Of a stretch of 64,000 nt of DNA, positions 1-7,291 are shown in pieces. Below the pieces are notes generated by a model. It made no database searches, was not told where the DNA came from, and worked only from the letters and a program-made list of their open reading frames with translations. Both the position numbers and the translations under genes were made by a program. Numbering within the stretch: position 1 is the stretch's first letter; every line of letters starts with the position of its first letter. The stretch is from VRUE01 sp963817905 (lineage in GTDB: Bacteria > Actinomycetota > Thermoleophilia > Solirubrobacterales > 70-9), in NCBI GenBank assembly GCA_963817905.1, contig CAWFPS010000001.1:186001-250000 (forward strand). The letters are read 5' to 3'.

Positions 1-379
1 CCTCGCGGACCAGCTTCACCCCGGTGTAGGCCTTGGGGTTGTGCGAGGCGGTCACCATCGCGCCGCCGTCGAGCTCGCGTGAGCCGACGAGGTAATAGAG
101 CATCTCGGTGGCGACCATTCCCGCGTCCAGCACGGTGGCCCCCTCGAAGATCAGCCCGTCGCGCAGCTCGGCCGCCATCGCCGGCGCGGTCAGCCGCATG
201 TCGCGGCCGAGCCCGACCCGCAGCTCGCTCGGCTCCTTGCCGCGCAGCCGCCCCAGCACGCGGGCGAAGGCGCGGCCGATCGCATGCGCCGTCGTCTCGT
301 CCATTTCCTTGCCGTGCAGGCCGCGGATGTCATACGCCTTGAAGATCCCCGGCGGGGCCAGGATCGGCTGCTCGCTCAA
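1..379 (-). CDS. Phosphomannomutase/phosphoglucomutase, N-terminal part (truncated by window edge)
   Basis: Reading the minus strand from a TTG at 379-377 gives a protein starting SEQPILAPPGIFKAYDIRG, the usual opening of alpha-D-phosphohexomutases (substrate-phosphate loop AYDIRG). About 110 residues in is TASHNP, the catalytic phosphoserine loop of the family. These enzymes interconvert hexose 1- and 6-phosphates for cell-wall and capsule sugar nucleotides. The C-terminal three domains lie outside the window. The TTG overlaps the stop of the upstream HIT gene (TTGA), so the two are translationally coupled. The choice between mannose and glucose substrate cannot be made from this fragment. 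Confidence 0.88.
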   Translation of the reverse strand, partial: MSEQPILAPPGIFKAYDIRGLHGKEMDETTAHAIGRAFARVLGRLRGKEPSELRVGLGRDMRLTAPAMAAELRDGLIFEGATVLDAGMVATEMLYYLVGSRELDGGAMVTASHNPKAYTGVKLVRE

Positions 380-864
380 AACGCTCCCTTCAGTGCCTCG
401 TAGCTCTGCTCCAGCGTCTGCGGCATCACTTTCGTGTCCGCGATCACCGGCATGAAGTTGGTGTCGCCACCCCAGCGCGGGACGACGTGCATGTGGATGT
501 GATGCTCGACCCCGGCACCGGCGACCCGGCCCTGGTTGAAGCCGACGTTGTAGCCGTGCGGGTCATAGACGTCCTCCAGCCGGCTCATCGCCCGCTGGGC
601 CAGGCCCATCATCTCGGCGACGGTCTCAGCGGGCAGCTCCTGGATCCGCCCGATGTGCTCATAGGGCGCCACCATCAGGTGCCCGTTTGTGTACGGGAAG
701 AGGTTGAGGATCACGAAGCTGTGCTCGCCGCGGTGGACGATCAGGTTCGCCCCGTCGTCCCCCGCGGCCGGCTTGGCGCAGAAGATGCACTCCTCCTCGT
801 TGTCCTTCGATGCGTCCTTCACGTAGGCGAGGCGCCAGGGCGCCCAGATCCGAAAATTGGCCAC
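376..864 (-). CDS. HIT-family hydrolase/AP4A phosphorylase-like protein
   Basis: 162 aa histidine-triad protein. The HIHMH triad is at residues 122-126 and acts on nucleotide phosphate esters or dinucleoside polyphosphates. A CxxC (residues 26-29, CIFC) is the typical N-terminal zinc ligand pair of actinobacterial HIT proteins of the AP4A phosphorylase type. The start is GTG (864-862). A TAGCCT hexamer 9 nt upstream could be a -10 box for a leaderless transcript, but it overlaps the stop codon of the upstream corA gene, so read-through from corA is equally possible. The exact substrate is not determined by sequence. Confidence 0.9.
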   Translation of the reverse strand: MANFRIWAPWRLAYVKDASKDNEEECIFCAKPAAGDDGANLIVHRGEHSFVILNLFPYTNGHLMVAPYEHIGRIQELPAETVAEMMGLAQRAMSRLEDVYDPHGYNVGFNQGRVAGAGVEHHIHMHVVPRWGGDTNFMPVIADTKVMPQTLEQSYEALKGAF

Positions 865-876
865 AGGGCGCGCAGG

Positions 877-1884
877 CTACAGCCAGCCGCGCTTGCGGAA
901 GTAGCCGACCATGCTGACCAGCAGCACGAACATCACGCCGACGATGACCCAGAAGGCGGTCAGGTCCTGCTCGCCCGGCACCCCCGAGTTCATCCCCCAG
1001 ATGCTGGCGATCAGGGTCAGCGGCAGGACGATGACGCTGATCGAGGTGAGCACGCGGAGGATGTCGTTGACGCGGTGGGAGATCACCGACTCGTTGGTCT
1101 CGGCCAGCGAGTCGACAACCTCCTTGTAGTTCTCCAGCATGTCCCAGATTCGCTCGTGGGCGTCGACGATGTCGTCGAAATAGATCTCCAGGTCGAGGTC
1201 GGTTGCGAGGTAGCGCTGCTTGACCTTCTCCAGGTCGCGCAGCACCGGCCGCTGCGGGCGGATCACCTTGCGGAAGTTGATGATCTCCTGCTTGACGTTG
1301 GAGATGTCGCGCACGACCTCCTCCGAGCGCCCCTCGAAGATGTCGTCCTCGAGCGCGTCGAGCTTGTTGCCGATCTTGCGCAGCATCGGGAAGCAGTAGT
1401 CGAAGCTGTCGTCGACGAGGCGGTAGAGCAGGTAGCCCGAGCCGCGCGAGAAGAGCTGCTCGCGCAGTTCCTCCTTGGCCCGGCAGCGCTCGAACAGGTA
1501 CTCGACCGGCTGCAATGGCTGGTTGGGGATCGTCACCACGTAGCCGGGCCCGACGAAGAGGTCGAGCTCGCCGGTGCCCAGCCGTCCGGCGGCCGGGTCG
1601 AAGATCGGGAAGTGGAGGACGATGAAGAGGTACTCGTCGTAGACGTCGATCTTCGGCCGCTGGTTGCGCGAGAGCACGTCCTCGAGGTCGAGCGCGTGGA
1701 AGTCGAAGTTCTCCTCCAGCCAGGTGCGCTCCAGGGCGCCCGGGTGCTCGATGTTGACCCAGCGCAGGCCGGCGGCGTCGATCTGCTCGACGTTGGGCTT
1801 CTGCGGCTCAGCCTGCGCGGCGGCGGAGATGAGCTCGTCGCGCCGGCCGACGCGCCGCAGCCTCGGCTTCGGAAGGTTCGGCAT
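877..1884 (-). CDS. corA: CorA-family magnesium/cobalt transporter
   Basis: 335 aa protein with a long soluble N-terminal domain and coiled stalk followed by two C-terminal transmembrane helices (about residues 283-302 and 311-328). Between them is the GMN signature (about residues 297-299, in IWGMNSG) that forms the selectivity filter at the mouth of the pentameric pore. The length fits the family. It is followed 12 nt later by the HIT gene on the same strand. The protein is expected in the cytoplasmic membrane and should import Mg2+; specificity for Mg2+ against Co2+ is not visible. Confidence 0.95.
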   Translation of the reverse strand: MPNLPKPRLRRVGRRDELISAAAQAEPQKPNVEQIDAAGLRWVNIEHPGALERTWLEENFDFHALDLEDVLSRNQRPKIDVYDEYLFIVLHFPIFDPAAGRLGTGELDLFVGPGYVVTIPNQPLQPVEYLFERCRAKEELREQLFSRGSGYLLYRLVDDSFDYCFPMLRKIGNKLDALEDDIFEGRSEEVVRDISNVKQEIINFRKVIRPQRPVLRDLEKVKQRYLATDLDLEIYFDDIVDAHERIWDMLENYKEVVDSLAETNESVISHRVNDILRVLTSISVIVLPLTLIASIWGMNSGVPGEQDLTAFWVIVGVMFVLLVSMVGYFRKRGWL

Positions 1885-1951
1885 CGTTCGCGCTCATCGT
1901 CTCGTCGGGCATGGGCGGACAAGGTTAGCCGCCGTGGATCAAGCGGGTTAG

Positions 1952-2017
1952 CCAAGCGTGAACTGAACGAAACTTCCCTTGGGGCCACGCTTGGTGGTCA
2001 ATCTTTCAATTGACCAC
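1952..2017. promoter_or_regulatory. Paired inverted repeats between divergent corA and metM
   Basis: Two dyads lie in the corA-metM intergenic region. CCAAGCGTG (1952-1960) is mirrored by CACGCTTGG (1986-1994). Directly abutting it, GTGGTCAAT (1994-2002) is mirrored by ATTGACCAC (2009-2017) with a 6-nt loop. This is the only low-GC stretch nearby and lies upstream of the riboswitch, so an operator or promoter role for one or both divergent genes is plausible. No T-run follows, so it is not an obvious terminator. Function is inferred from position only. Confidence 0.45.
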
Positions 2018-2048
2018 TCCTGTTGTTAGTCTTGCTTCTACATAAGCG

Positions 2049-2165
2049 CCACATCTAGAGGGGTGGAGGGACTGGCCCGATGAAACCCCGGCAACCGCCC
2101 CGGACCGACAGGTTCGGGGGAGGTGCCAACTCCAGCAGGTCAAGTCAAAGGCCTGGAAGATGTGG
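2049..2165 (+). promoter_or_regulatory. SAM-I (S-box) riboswitch upstream of metM
   Basis: P1 is closed by CCACATCT (2049-2056) pairing with AGATGTGG (2158-2165). Inside are the S-box landmarks: GAGGG...CTGGCCCGATGAAACCC near 2067-2089, CGGCAACC, and GGTGCCAACTCC near 2123. The 3' strand of P1 continues into GTGGGG (2162-2167), which can pair instead with CCCCAC (2186-2191). That alternative pairing disrupts the terminator just downstream, so SAM binding should favour termination. S-box riboswitches control methionine, cysteine and SAM genes, which decides the reading of the two genes that follow. Confidence 0.94.
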
Positions 2166-2181
2166 GGAATGTCCGATCGGG

Positions 2182-2210
2182 CCTCCCCCACAAAAGGCGG
2201 AGGTTTTTTT
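2182..2210 (+). terminator. Riboswitch expression-platform terminator
   Basis: CCTCC (2182-2186) pairs with GGAGG (2199-2203) and is followed by seven T residues (2204-2210). It competes with the antiterminator pairing GTGGGG/CCCCAC described for the SAM riboswitch, giving a standard transcriptional OFF switch at high SAM. Confidence 0.85.
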
Positions 2211-2243
2211 GTTGGCGGCAAGGCAACGAGAGGGATAGATCGG

Positions 2244-3476
2244 ATGTCAATCGAGAATCTGAGATGCAAGGAGTGCGGGGCGACCTATGACCTCGGCGCG
2301 CACTTCGCCTGCGAAAACTGCTTCGGGCCGCTGGAAGTGGCCTACGACTACTCGGCCCTGGACCCGGCCGAGACCAAGCGCAAGATCCAGGCCGGCTCGC
2401 AGGGAATCTGGCGCTACGCCGACTTTCTGCCCTTCGAGGGCCGTCCCGGCGACCCGCTTGAGCCCGGCCTTACCCCGCTCCTGCGCGCCGACCGCCTCGC
2501 GGAGCGGCTCGGGGTGGACGGCGAGATCTGGATCAAGAACGACGCCGCCAACCCGACCCACTCCTTCAAGGACCGGGTCGTCGCCGTTGCCGTCGCCAAG
2601 GCCCAGGAGCTGGGCTTCGACACCGTCGCCTGCGCCTCGACCGGCAACCTCGCCAACGCCGTCGCCGCCCACGCCGCCGCCGCGGGTCTCAAGTCCTACG
2701 TCTTTGTGCCCGCCAACCTCGAGGAGCAGAAGCTGCTCGCCACCGGCATCTACGGCACCAACCTGGTCGGCGTGCGCGGCAACTACGACGACGTCAACCG
2801 CCTCTGCACCCAGCTCGCCGAAACCCGGCCCTGGGCCTTCGTCAACGTCAACCTGCGCCCCTACTACGCCGAGGGCTCGAAGACGCTCGCCTACGAGACG
2901 GCCGAGCAGCTCGGCTGGAAACTGCCCGACCGGGTCGTCTGCCCGATCGCCTCCGGCTCGCTCTTCACCAAGGTTGGCCGCGGCTTCCAGGAGTGGCTGG
3001 ACATCGGCCTCATCGAGGGAGAGCAGCCGATCTTCAACGGCGCCCAGGCGGAGGGCTGCAGTCCCGTCGCCACTGCCTTCGCCGAAGGCTGGGACGTCTG
3101 CAAGCCGCAGCGGCCCGACACGATCGCCAAGAGCCTGGCGATCGGCGACCCGGCCGACGGCCCGTACGCGGTCGAGCAGGCCCGCCGCACCGGCGGTGGC
3201 GTCGACTCGGTGACCGACGCCGAGATCCGCGACGGGATCAGCCTGCTGGCCGAGACCACCGGCATCTTCACCGAGACCGCCGGAGGGGTAACCGTCGGCG
3301 TACTGAAGAAGCTGGCCGAGCGCGGCGAGATCGGTGCCGGCGAGCGGGTCGTCGTCTACATCACCGGCGAGGGGCTGAAGACGCTCGACGCGACCCGCGA
3401 TAGGTTCCGCATGCACGAGATCGACCCCGTCCTCGAGAGCTTCGAGACCGAGTTCGCCCAGGAGGTAACCGCCTGA
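2244..3476 (+). CDS. metM: Threonine-synthase-like O-phosphohomoserine-dependent homocysteine synthase (MetM type)
   Basis: 410 aa PLP fold-type II enzyme. An N-terminal zinc-ribbon (C8, C11, C23, C26) is followed by the threonine-synthase core with the PLP lysine in HSFKDR (K109) and the ASTGN phosphate-binding motif. ATG 2244 is preceded by GAGAGGGA. By sequence alone it would be called threonine synthase. However, it is under a SAM riboswitch and overlaps (TGATG) a GG-ending ubiquitin-like sulfur carrier. That is the arrangement reported for MetM/MetO in Streptomyces, where MetM converts O-phosphohomoserine to homocysteine with thiocarboxylated MetO. Function is therefore inferred from context; true threonine synthase activity is the alternative. 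Confidence 0.8.
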   Translation: MSIENLRCKECGATYDLGAHFACENCFGPLEVAYDYSALDPAETKRKIQAGSQGIWRYADFLPFEGRPGDPLEPGLTPLLRADRLAERLGVDGEIWIKNDAANPTHSFKDRVVAVAVAKAQELGFDTVACASTGNLANAVAAHAAAAGLKSYVFVPANLEEQKLLATGIYGTNLVGVRGNYDDVNRLCTQLAETRPWAFVNVNLRPYYAEGSKTLAYETAEQLGWKLPDRVVCPIASGSLFTKVGRGFQEWLDIGLIEGEQPIFNGAQAEGCSPVATAFAEGWDVCKPQRPDTIAKSLAIGDPADGPYAVEQARRTGGGVDSVTDAEIRDGISLLAETTGIFTETAGGVTVGVLKKLAERGEIGAGERVVVYITGEGLKTLDATRDRFRMHEIDPVLESFETEFAQEVTA

Positions 3477-3748
3477 TGCCAGTCACCGTCAAGATCCCAA
3501 CCCAGCTGCGCGCCGCCACCGACGGGGAAGCGGAGCTCGAGGTGAGCGGCTCGACCGTCGGCGAGGTGCTCGACGCGGTCTTCGAGGCCCACGGCACCCT
3601 GCGCGAGCGGATCACCCAGGACGGGGACCTGCGGCGGTTCGTCAACGTTTACGTGAGCGGCGAGGACATTCGCTTCCTAGAGGGGCTGCAGACCCGGATC
3701 GAAGATGGAGCCGAGATCACCATTTTGCCCGCGGTCGCTGGTGGTTGA
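3476..3748 (+). CDS. metO: MoaD/ThiS-family sulfur carrier protein (MetO type)
   Basis: 90 aa beta-grasp protein ending in AVAGG; the C-terminal diglycine is where the family is adenylated and thiocarboxylated by a MoeB-like activator. It is translationally coupled to the metM-like gene (TGATG) and shares its SAM riboswitch. It is therefore most likely the sulfide donor for homocysteine formation rather than a molybdopterin or thiamine subunit. The activating enzyme is not in the window. A CysO-like role in cysteine synthesis is the main alternative. The stop codon falls at the left base of a 20-bp inverted repeat. Confidence 0.82.
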   Translation: MPVTVKIPTQLRAATDGEAELEVSGSTVGEVLDAVFEAHGTLRERITQDGDLRRFVNVYVSGEDIRFLEGLQTRIEDGAEITILPAVAGG

Positions 3749-3864
3749 GCGGTCATCCCGGCAGGGGTTCCGCTTAACTTTTTCGGTGGAGCGTTGGACT
3801 GCTGGCGCCCGGAGGTTGGAGACGAAAAAGTACAAGACGCTCCACCCCTGCCGGGATGACCGCT
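3748..3864. repeat. Palindromic element, family B copy 1
   Basis: Outer arms AGCGGTCATCCCGGCAGGGG (3748-3767) and its exact complement (3845-3864) are 20 bp perfect. Inside, ACTTTTTCG (3777-3785) is complementary to CGAAAAAGT (3822-3830), and GTGGAGCGT (3786-3794) to ACGCTCCAC (3836-3844). The order B-C-B'-C' would allow a pseudoknot in RNA. The left arm begins on the last base of the metO stop codon; the right arm contains the start codon of the next gene (3856). The core (AACTTTTTCGGTG ... GACGAAAAAGTACAAG) recurs at 48137-48250 with different outer arms. Confidence 0.88.
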
Positions 3865-4593
3865 AAGCCGCCGGTCGTCGTGCTCTGCGGTGGCCGCGGG
3901 ACCAGGTTGCGGGAGCGGACTGAGACCGTTCCTAAGGCGCTCGTGGAGATTGGGGCGAAGCCGATTCTCTGGCATGTGATTGGGATCTATGCGGCGCAGG
4001 GGTTTGAGCGGTTTCTGCTTGCCACCGGTTATTTGGGCGAGATGGTGGAGGGGTTCGTGGCGGGGGAAAGCTGGCCCGGTGGGGTGGAGGTCGAGTGCGT
4101 GGATACGGGGCTCGATACGCCGACTGGAGGGCGGATCGCGCGGCTCGGGGAGCGCTTGGGAGATGGGACCTTCTGTGCCACCTACGCGGATGGCGTCGCC
4201 GATGTGGACCTCGATGCGCTGCTCGGCGCCCACCGCGAAGGCGGCGCGCTGAGCACGGTGACCGTCGTCCAGCCGCACCTTCAGTGGGGCGTTGCCGAGA
4301 TCGGCGGCGACGGCAGGGTCGAGGGCTTCGTCGAGAAGCCGCGCAGCGAGCACTGGATCAACGGCGGCTTCTTTTGCTTCGAGCCGGGAGCCCTCGACTA
4401 CATCGGCGCCGAGAGCGTGCTCGAGCGCGAGCCGCTGGAGCGCCTCGCCGCAGCGGGAGAGCTGGCCGCTCACCGCCACGAGGGCTTCTGGGACTGCATG
4501 GACACCTACAAGGACGCCGTAGAGCTAAACGACCTCTGGGCCTCAGGTTCACCGCCGTGGACGACGTGGGCGACCGAAGCAGAGGCCCGATGA
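3856..4593 (+). CDS. rfbF: Glucose-1-phosphate cytidylyltransferase-like nucleotidyltransferase
   Basis: 245 aa. The N-terminal CGGRGTRLRE (residues 11-20) followed by PKAL is the nucleotide-binding signature of sugar-1-phosphate nucleotidyltransferases, and ATYADGVADV and EHWINGGFFCFEP fit the RfbF (CDP-glucose) branch. The product would feed the dehydratase encoded next. ATG 3856 lies within the right arm of palindrome B1; an in-frame alternative is not evident. The first ~330 nt are strongly G/T-rich on the coding strand compared with the rest of the gene. An activity on another sugar phosphate is possible. Confidence 0.85.
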   Translation: MTAKPPVVVLCGGRGTRLRERTETVPKALVEIGAKPILWHVIGIYAAQGFERFLLATGYLGEMVEGFVAGESWPGGVEVECVDTGLDTPTGGRIARLGERLGDGTFCATYADGVADVDLDALLGAHREGGALSTVTVVQPHLQWGVAEIGGDGRVEGFVEKPRSEHWINGGFFCFEPGALDYIGAESVLEREPLERLAAAGELAAHRHEGFWDCMDTYKDAVELNDLWASGSPPWTTWATEAEAR

Positions 4594-4594
4594 G

Positions 4595-4643
4595 CTTCCG
4601 GTGCGCCTTTCCCCCTCTATACGGGGATAAAGCGCACTGGAAG
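4595..4643 (+). repeat. Hairpin element, family A copy 1 (RBS-embedding)
   Basis: CTTCCGGTGCGC (4595-4606) pairs over 12 positions with GCGCACTGGAAG (4632-4643). An inner stem pairs CCCC with GGGG (4612-4615/4623-4626) around CTCTATA. The element starts directly after the rfbF stop (4591-4593). The right arm supplies GGAAGGGG, the Shine-Dalgarno of the next gene at 4655. Related copies are at 28407 and, more diverged, 11828. The inner 4-bp stem differs between copies by compensating changes. Confidence 0.85.
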
Positions 4644-4654
4644 GGGTTTGGCCG

Positions 4655-5644
4655 ATGAGTCGCTCGCTCGTCACCGGGGCGCATGGGTTTGTCGCCTCGC
4701 ACCTGGTCGGGGCGCTGCTTGGGCGCGGAGACCTGGTTCGCGTGCTCGACCGGCCCGATCCGCGGGTCGCCGACGTCGGTGGGCCGCGGCGCTCCGGGCT
4801 CGACCTGCTCGGTTTGCGTGGGGAGGTCGAGCTGGCGGAGGGGGACCTGCGCGACGCGGAGGCGGTCGCCGCCGCGGTCGCCGGCTGCGACTCGGTCTTC
4901 CACCTCGCCGCCCAGACGATCGTCGGCGTTGCCCGCGAGTCCCCGGTCGAGACGCTCGAAGTCAACGTGCGCGGCGCCTGGAATGTCTTCGAGGCATGTC
5001 GCGAGCACGAGGTGGCCCGGGTCGTCTTCGCCTCCTCGGACAAGGCCTACGGCGCCAGCCCGGAGCTGCCCTACCTCGAGGACTTCCCCCTGCGTGCCGC
5101 CTATCCCTATGACGCCAGCAAGGCCGCCGCCGACATCGTCGCCCGCAGCTACGCCAGTGCTTATGACCTGCCGCTCGCGGTCACTCGCTTCGCCAACATC
5201 TACGGCGGCGGCGACCTCAACTTCTCCCGCCTGATCCCGGAGACGACGATTGCCGTGCTTGACGGCCGCCCGCCGCAGATCCGCTCCGACGGCAGCCCCG
5301 AGCGCGACTTCCTCCACGTCGACGACGCCGTCGCCGCCTACCTGGCGATCGAGGCGGCCATCGGCCGCGGCGAGGGCCGGGGCGAGGCCTTCAACGCTGG
5401 CGGGGAGCGCCCCCATGCAGTGCGCGAAGTCGTCGATCTGATCGCCGCTGCATCCGGTACGGGCGTCGCCCCCGAGTACCTCGGCACCGGCACCCCCAAC
5501 GGCGAGATCGACCGCCAGTACGTCGACTCGACCAAGCTCCGCGAGATGACCGGTTGGCGTCCCGAGGTCGAGCTGGCCGAAGGCCTGTGCCGCACCGCGG
5601 AGTGGTACCGCGCCCACCCCCAAGCTCGCCCCCAGCCAAGCTGA
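4655..5644 (+). CDS. CDP-glucose 4,6-dehydratase-like NAD-dependent epimerase/dehydratase
   Basis: 329 aa short-chain dehydrogenase (extended type). The Rossmann glycine motif TGAHGFVASH begins at residue 7; ASSDKAYG (about 126-133) and the YxxxK pair YDASK (152-156) form the active site; RFANIYGGGDLNFSRLIP resembles CDP-glucose 4,6-dehydratase (RfbG) rather than dTDP- or GDP-specific enzymes. With the cytidylyltransferase just upstream it should make CDP-4-keto-6-deoxyglucose for surface deoxysugars. Start ATG 4655 is served by GGAAGGGG from hairpin A1. Substrate is inferred from neighbour and motif. Confidence 0.82.
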   Translation: MSRSLVTGAHGFVASHLVGALLGRGDLVRVLDRPDPRVADVGGPRRSGLDLLGLRGEVELAEGDLRDAEAVAAAVAGCDSVFHLAAQTIVGVARESPVETLEVNVRGAWNVFEACREHEVARVVFASSDKAYGASPELPYLEDFPLRAAYPYDASKAAADIVARSYASAYDLPLAVTRFANIYGGGDLNFSRLIPETTIAVLDGRPPQIRSDGSPERDFLHVDDAVAAYLAIEAAIGRGEGRGEAFNAGGERPHAVREVVDLIAAASGTGVAPEYLGTGTPNGEIDRQYVDSTKLREMTGWRPEVELAEGLCRTAEWYRAHPQARPQPS

Positions 5645-5685
5645 GTTCGCATCCAGCCTCGGTGCTCGACGCCAGATGCGAATTC
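5643..5685 (+). repeat. Stop-codon-proximal hairpin
   Basis: GAGTTCGCATC (5643-5653) pairs with GATGCGAATTC (5675-5685), 11 bp with one G-T wobble, starting inside the TGA stop of the dehydratase gene. No T-run follows. Same placement as the other junction hairpins in this window but a different sequence. Confidence 0.7.
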
Positions 5686-5706
5686 GGCCGGGGATAGGGT
5701 GGGTTC

Positions 5707-6504
5707 ATGTGCGGGCGATTTACGGTTACGGCCAAAGAGACGAAGTCGATCGCCGACCGGTTTCAGGTCGAGCTGGAGAAGGCGCTGGAGCGCAACGCCT
5801 CTGGGGAGGCGCCTGCGCCGAGCGCCGAGCGGGTTAAGAAGGTGGAGAAATCGCTGGGGCGCTTCAACGTGGCGCCGACCCAGGAGATCCTCACGGTTCG
5901 CTCCTCGCCCGATCCCGACGAGGCGGCGCAGGGCGAGCGCGAGGCGCGGCTGATGCGCTGGGGCCTGGTCCCGCGTTGGGCCAAGGACCTCAAGGTCGGC
6001 TACCGGATGATCAACGCCAAGGCCGAGAATCTCTCCTCAAGCCGCGCCTACTCGCCCCTCGTCGGCAAGTTCCGCCACCGTTGCCTGATCGTCGCCGACG
6101 GCTTTTATGAGTGGATGAAGGCGGAGGACCCCAAGCAGCCGCGCCAGCCCTGGCGCTTCACCGTCGACGGTGGCGAGCCCTTCGCCTTCGCCGGGATCTG
6201 CACCCGCAAGGAGTGGGACGACTCCGGGGACCGGGGTTTCGACGACGGCTGGCTCTACAGCTGCACGATCGTCACCACGACCCCGAACGACCTGGTCGCC
6301 AAGGTCCATGACCGGATGCCGGCGATCCTGCCCGGGCCCGAGGCCGAGGCCGCCTGGCTGCGCCCGGACCTGGGGCTCGAGGACGCGATCGCGATGTGCG
6401 GGCCGCTCTCGGCCGCGCGCATGCAAAGCGCCCCCGCCAACCCAAAGCTCAACAAGGTCGGCAAGGGCAGCGAGGAAGGCCCGGAGCTCCTCGTCGCCCC
6501 CTAA
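5707..6504 (+). CDS. yedK: SOS response-associated peptidase (SRAP/YedK/HMCES family)
   Basis: 265 aa. Cys2 (MCGRF) is the catalytic nucleophile that forms a thiazolidine crosslink with abasic sites in single-stranded DNA. RFNVAPTQ, INAKAE (asparagine, glutamate) and VHDRMP (histidine) are the remaining conserved residues. The protein protects abasic sites and can self-cleave its first methionine. TAGGGT six nucleotides before ATG 5707 suggests a leaderless transcript. A ~40-residue insertion (GEAPAPSAERVKK region) lengthens the N-terminal half slightly. It ends directly at palindrome D1, facing a convergent gene. Confidence 0.95.
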   Translation: MCGRFTVTAKETKSIADRFQVELEKALERNASGEAPAPSAERVKKVEKSLGRFNVAPTQEILTVRSSPDPDEAAQGEREARLMRWGLVPRWAKDLKVGYRMINAKAENLSSSRAYSPLVGKFRHRCLIVADGFYEWMKAEDPKQPRQPWRFTVDGGEPFAFAGICTRKEWDDSGDRGFDDGWLYSCTIVTTTPNDLVAKVHDRMPAILPGPEAEAAWLRPDLGLEDAIAMCGPLSAARMQSAPANPKLNKVGKGSEEGPELLVAP

Positions 6505-6506
6505 AC

Positions 6507-6559
6507 GCGAACTGCATCAAATTATCTATCCGGCAGGGGGAGAATTTGATGCAGTTTCG
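6507..6559. repeat. Palindromic element, family D copy 1
   Basis: AACTGCATCAAATT (6510-6523) is perfectly complementary to AATTTGATGCAGTT (6543-6556), with partial extension outward. It sits between convergent genes: the SRAP stop is at 6502-6504, and the minus-strand gene takes its own stop codon (6528-6526) and last residues from the element. The arms recur inside pyrK at 17891-17941 with a different inner stem. Confidence 0.85.
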
Positions 6560-7263
6560 CCCGTGAGGGCGCCGGCGGTGCGAACCGTCGCCGTGCCGGC
6601 GGAGTTTTCGAGCGTGCAGTCGAAGCGGGCCGCCGGGGTCGAGGTAGTGCGCCAGATCGTCGCGAAGGGGAGGGTCAGGTCTTCGCTCGGCTGCCCGGCG
6701 GGCAACCCGTACTGCCACACCTGCTGGCCGATCCGGAAGGGCGCCCATTCGACCACGATGCCCTTCTCGCGGGTGTAGCGCTCGCCGATCGCGTCGCCGA
6801 GTTCGACCAGGGCGTATTCGGTGCTGTGCGAGCTGAACTCGACCAATGAGTTTTCCGGCGCTTCCTGTTCGCTCAGCTCTTCGCTGGAGCGCGGGTAGGC
6901 GGCGCGGCCCCTGTGCGTCTTGGCGAAGATCGTCCGCTTGACGTGGATCGCGCAGCGCAGCCGGGCGTGTCCGATCGCCGAGCCGGCGGAGATCCTCAGC
7001 ACCGCCGAGCTGCGGAAGAGCGTGTAGTCGCTGATATTGGCTTCGGCTGCGCGGATGCCGGCTTCGCCGAGCTGTATTTCGCCGCCGCCGGGGATCGGCA
7101 CCGCCTTTGAGGCGGGCAGCTTCGCTTCTTCGACCCATTCGAGCGTCGCCGCGTCGTACAGCTTGTCGGTGCTGAGCAGCGCTGCGGCGACCGTGGCGAG
7201 GAGCCCGATCGCGATCACGATCAGGGCGCCACGCGGGGGACGGATCTTGCGCTCATCGGGCAT
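6526..7263 (-). CDS. Single-pass membrane or exported protein, unknown function
   Basis: 245 aa. After a short basic stretch (PDERKIRPPRG) comes one hydrophobic helix (about residues 13-30) and then a soluble, probably extracytoplasmic region with no motif I recognise. The helix may be an uncleaved signal anchor. The last few residues (TASNSPPAG) and the stop codon are encoded by palindrome D1, so the C-terminus may have been altered by its arrival. Start ATG 7263 lies 29 nt from the divergent hydrolase gene. Cysteines near the middle (RCAIHV) and end (FDCTLE) could form a disulfide. Confidence 0.65.
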   Translation of the reverse strand: MPDERKIRPPRGALIVIAIGLLATVAAALLSTDKLYDAATLEWVEEAKLPASKAVPIPGGGEIQLGEAGIRAAEANISDYTLFRSSAVLRISAGSAIGHARLRCAIHVKRTIFAKTHRGRAAYPRSSEELSEQEAPENSLVEFSSHSTEYALVELGDAIGERYTREKGIVVEWAPFRIGQQVWQYGLPAGQPSEDLTLPFATIWRTTSTPAARFDCTLENSAGTATVRTAGALTGETASNSPPAG

Positions 7264-7291
7264 CGGCTGGGCCGCAAGCTACCGTTTGGGC

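Noticed and set aside
2244..3476. Plain threonine synthase annotation
   Set aside because: Sequence alone would allow it, but the SAM riboswitch and the coupled sulfur carrier fit homocysteine synthesis much better; kept as an alternative.
3748..3864. Intrinsic terminator reading of the family A, B, D and E hairpins
   Set aside because: None has a U-run after the stem, and several contain start codons, ribosome binding sites or internal coding sequence.
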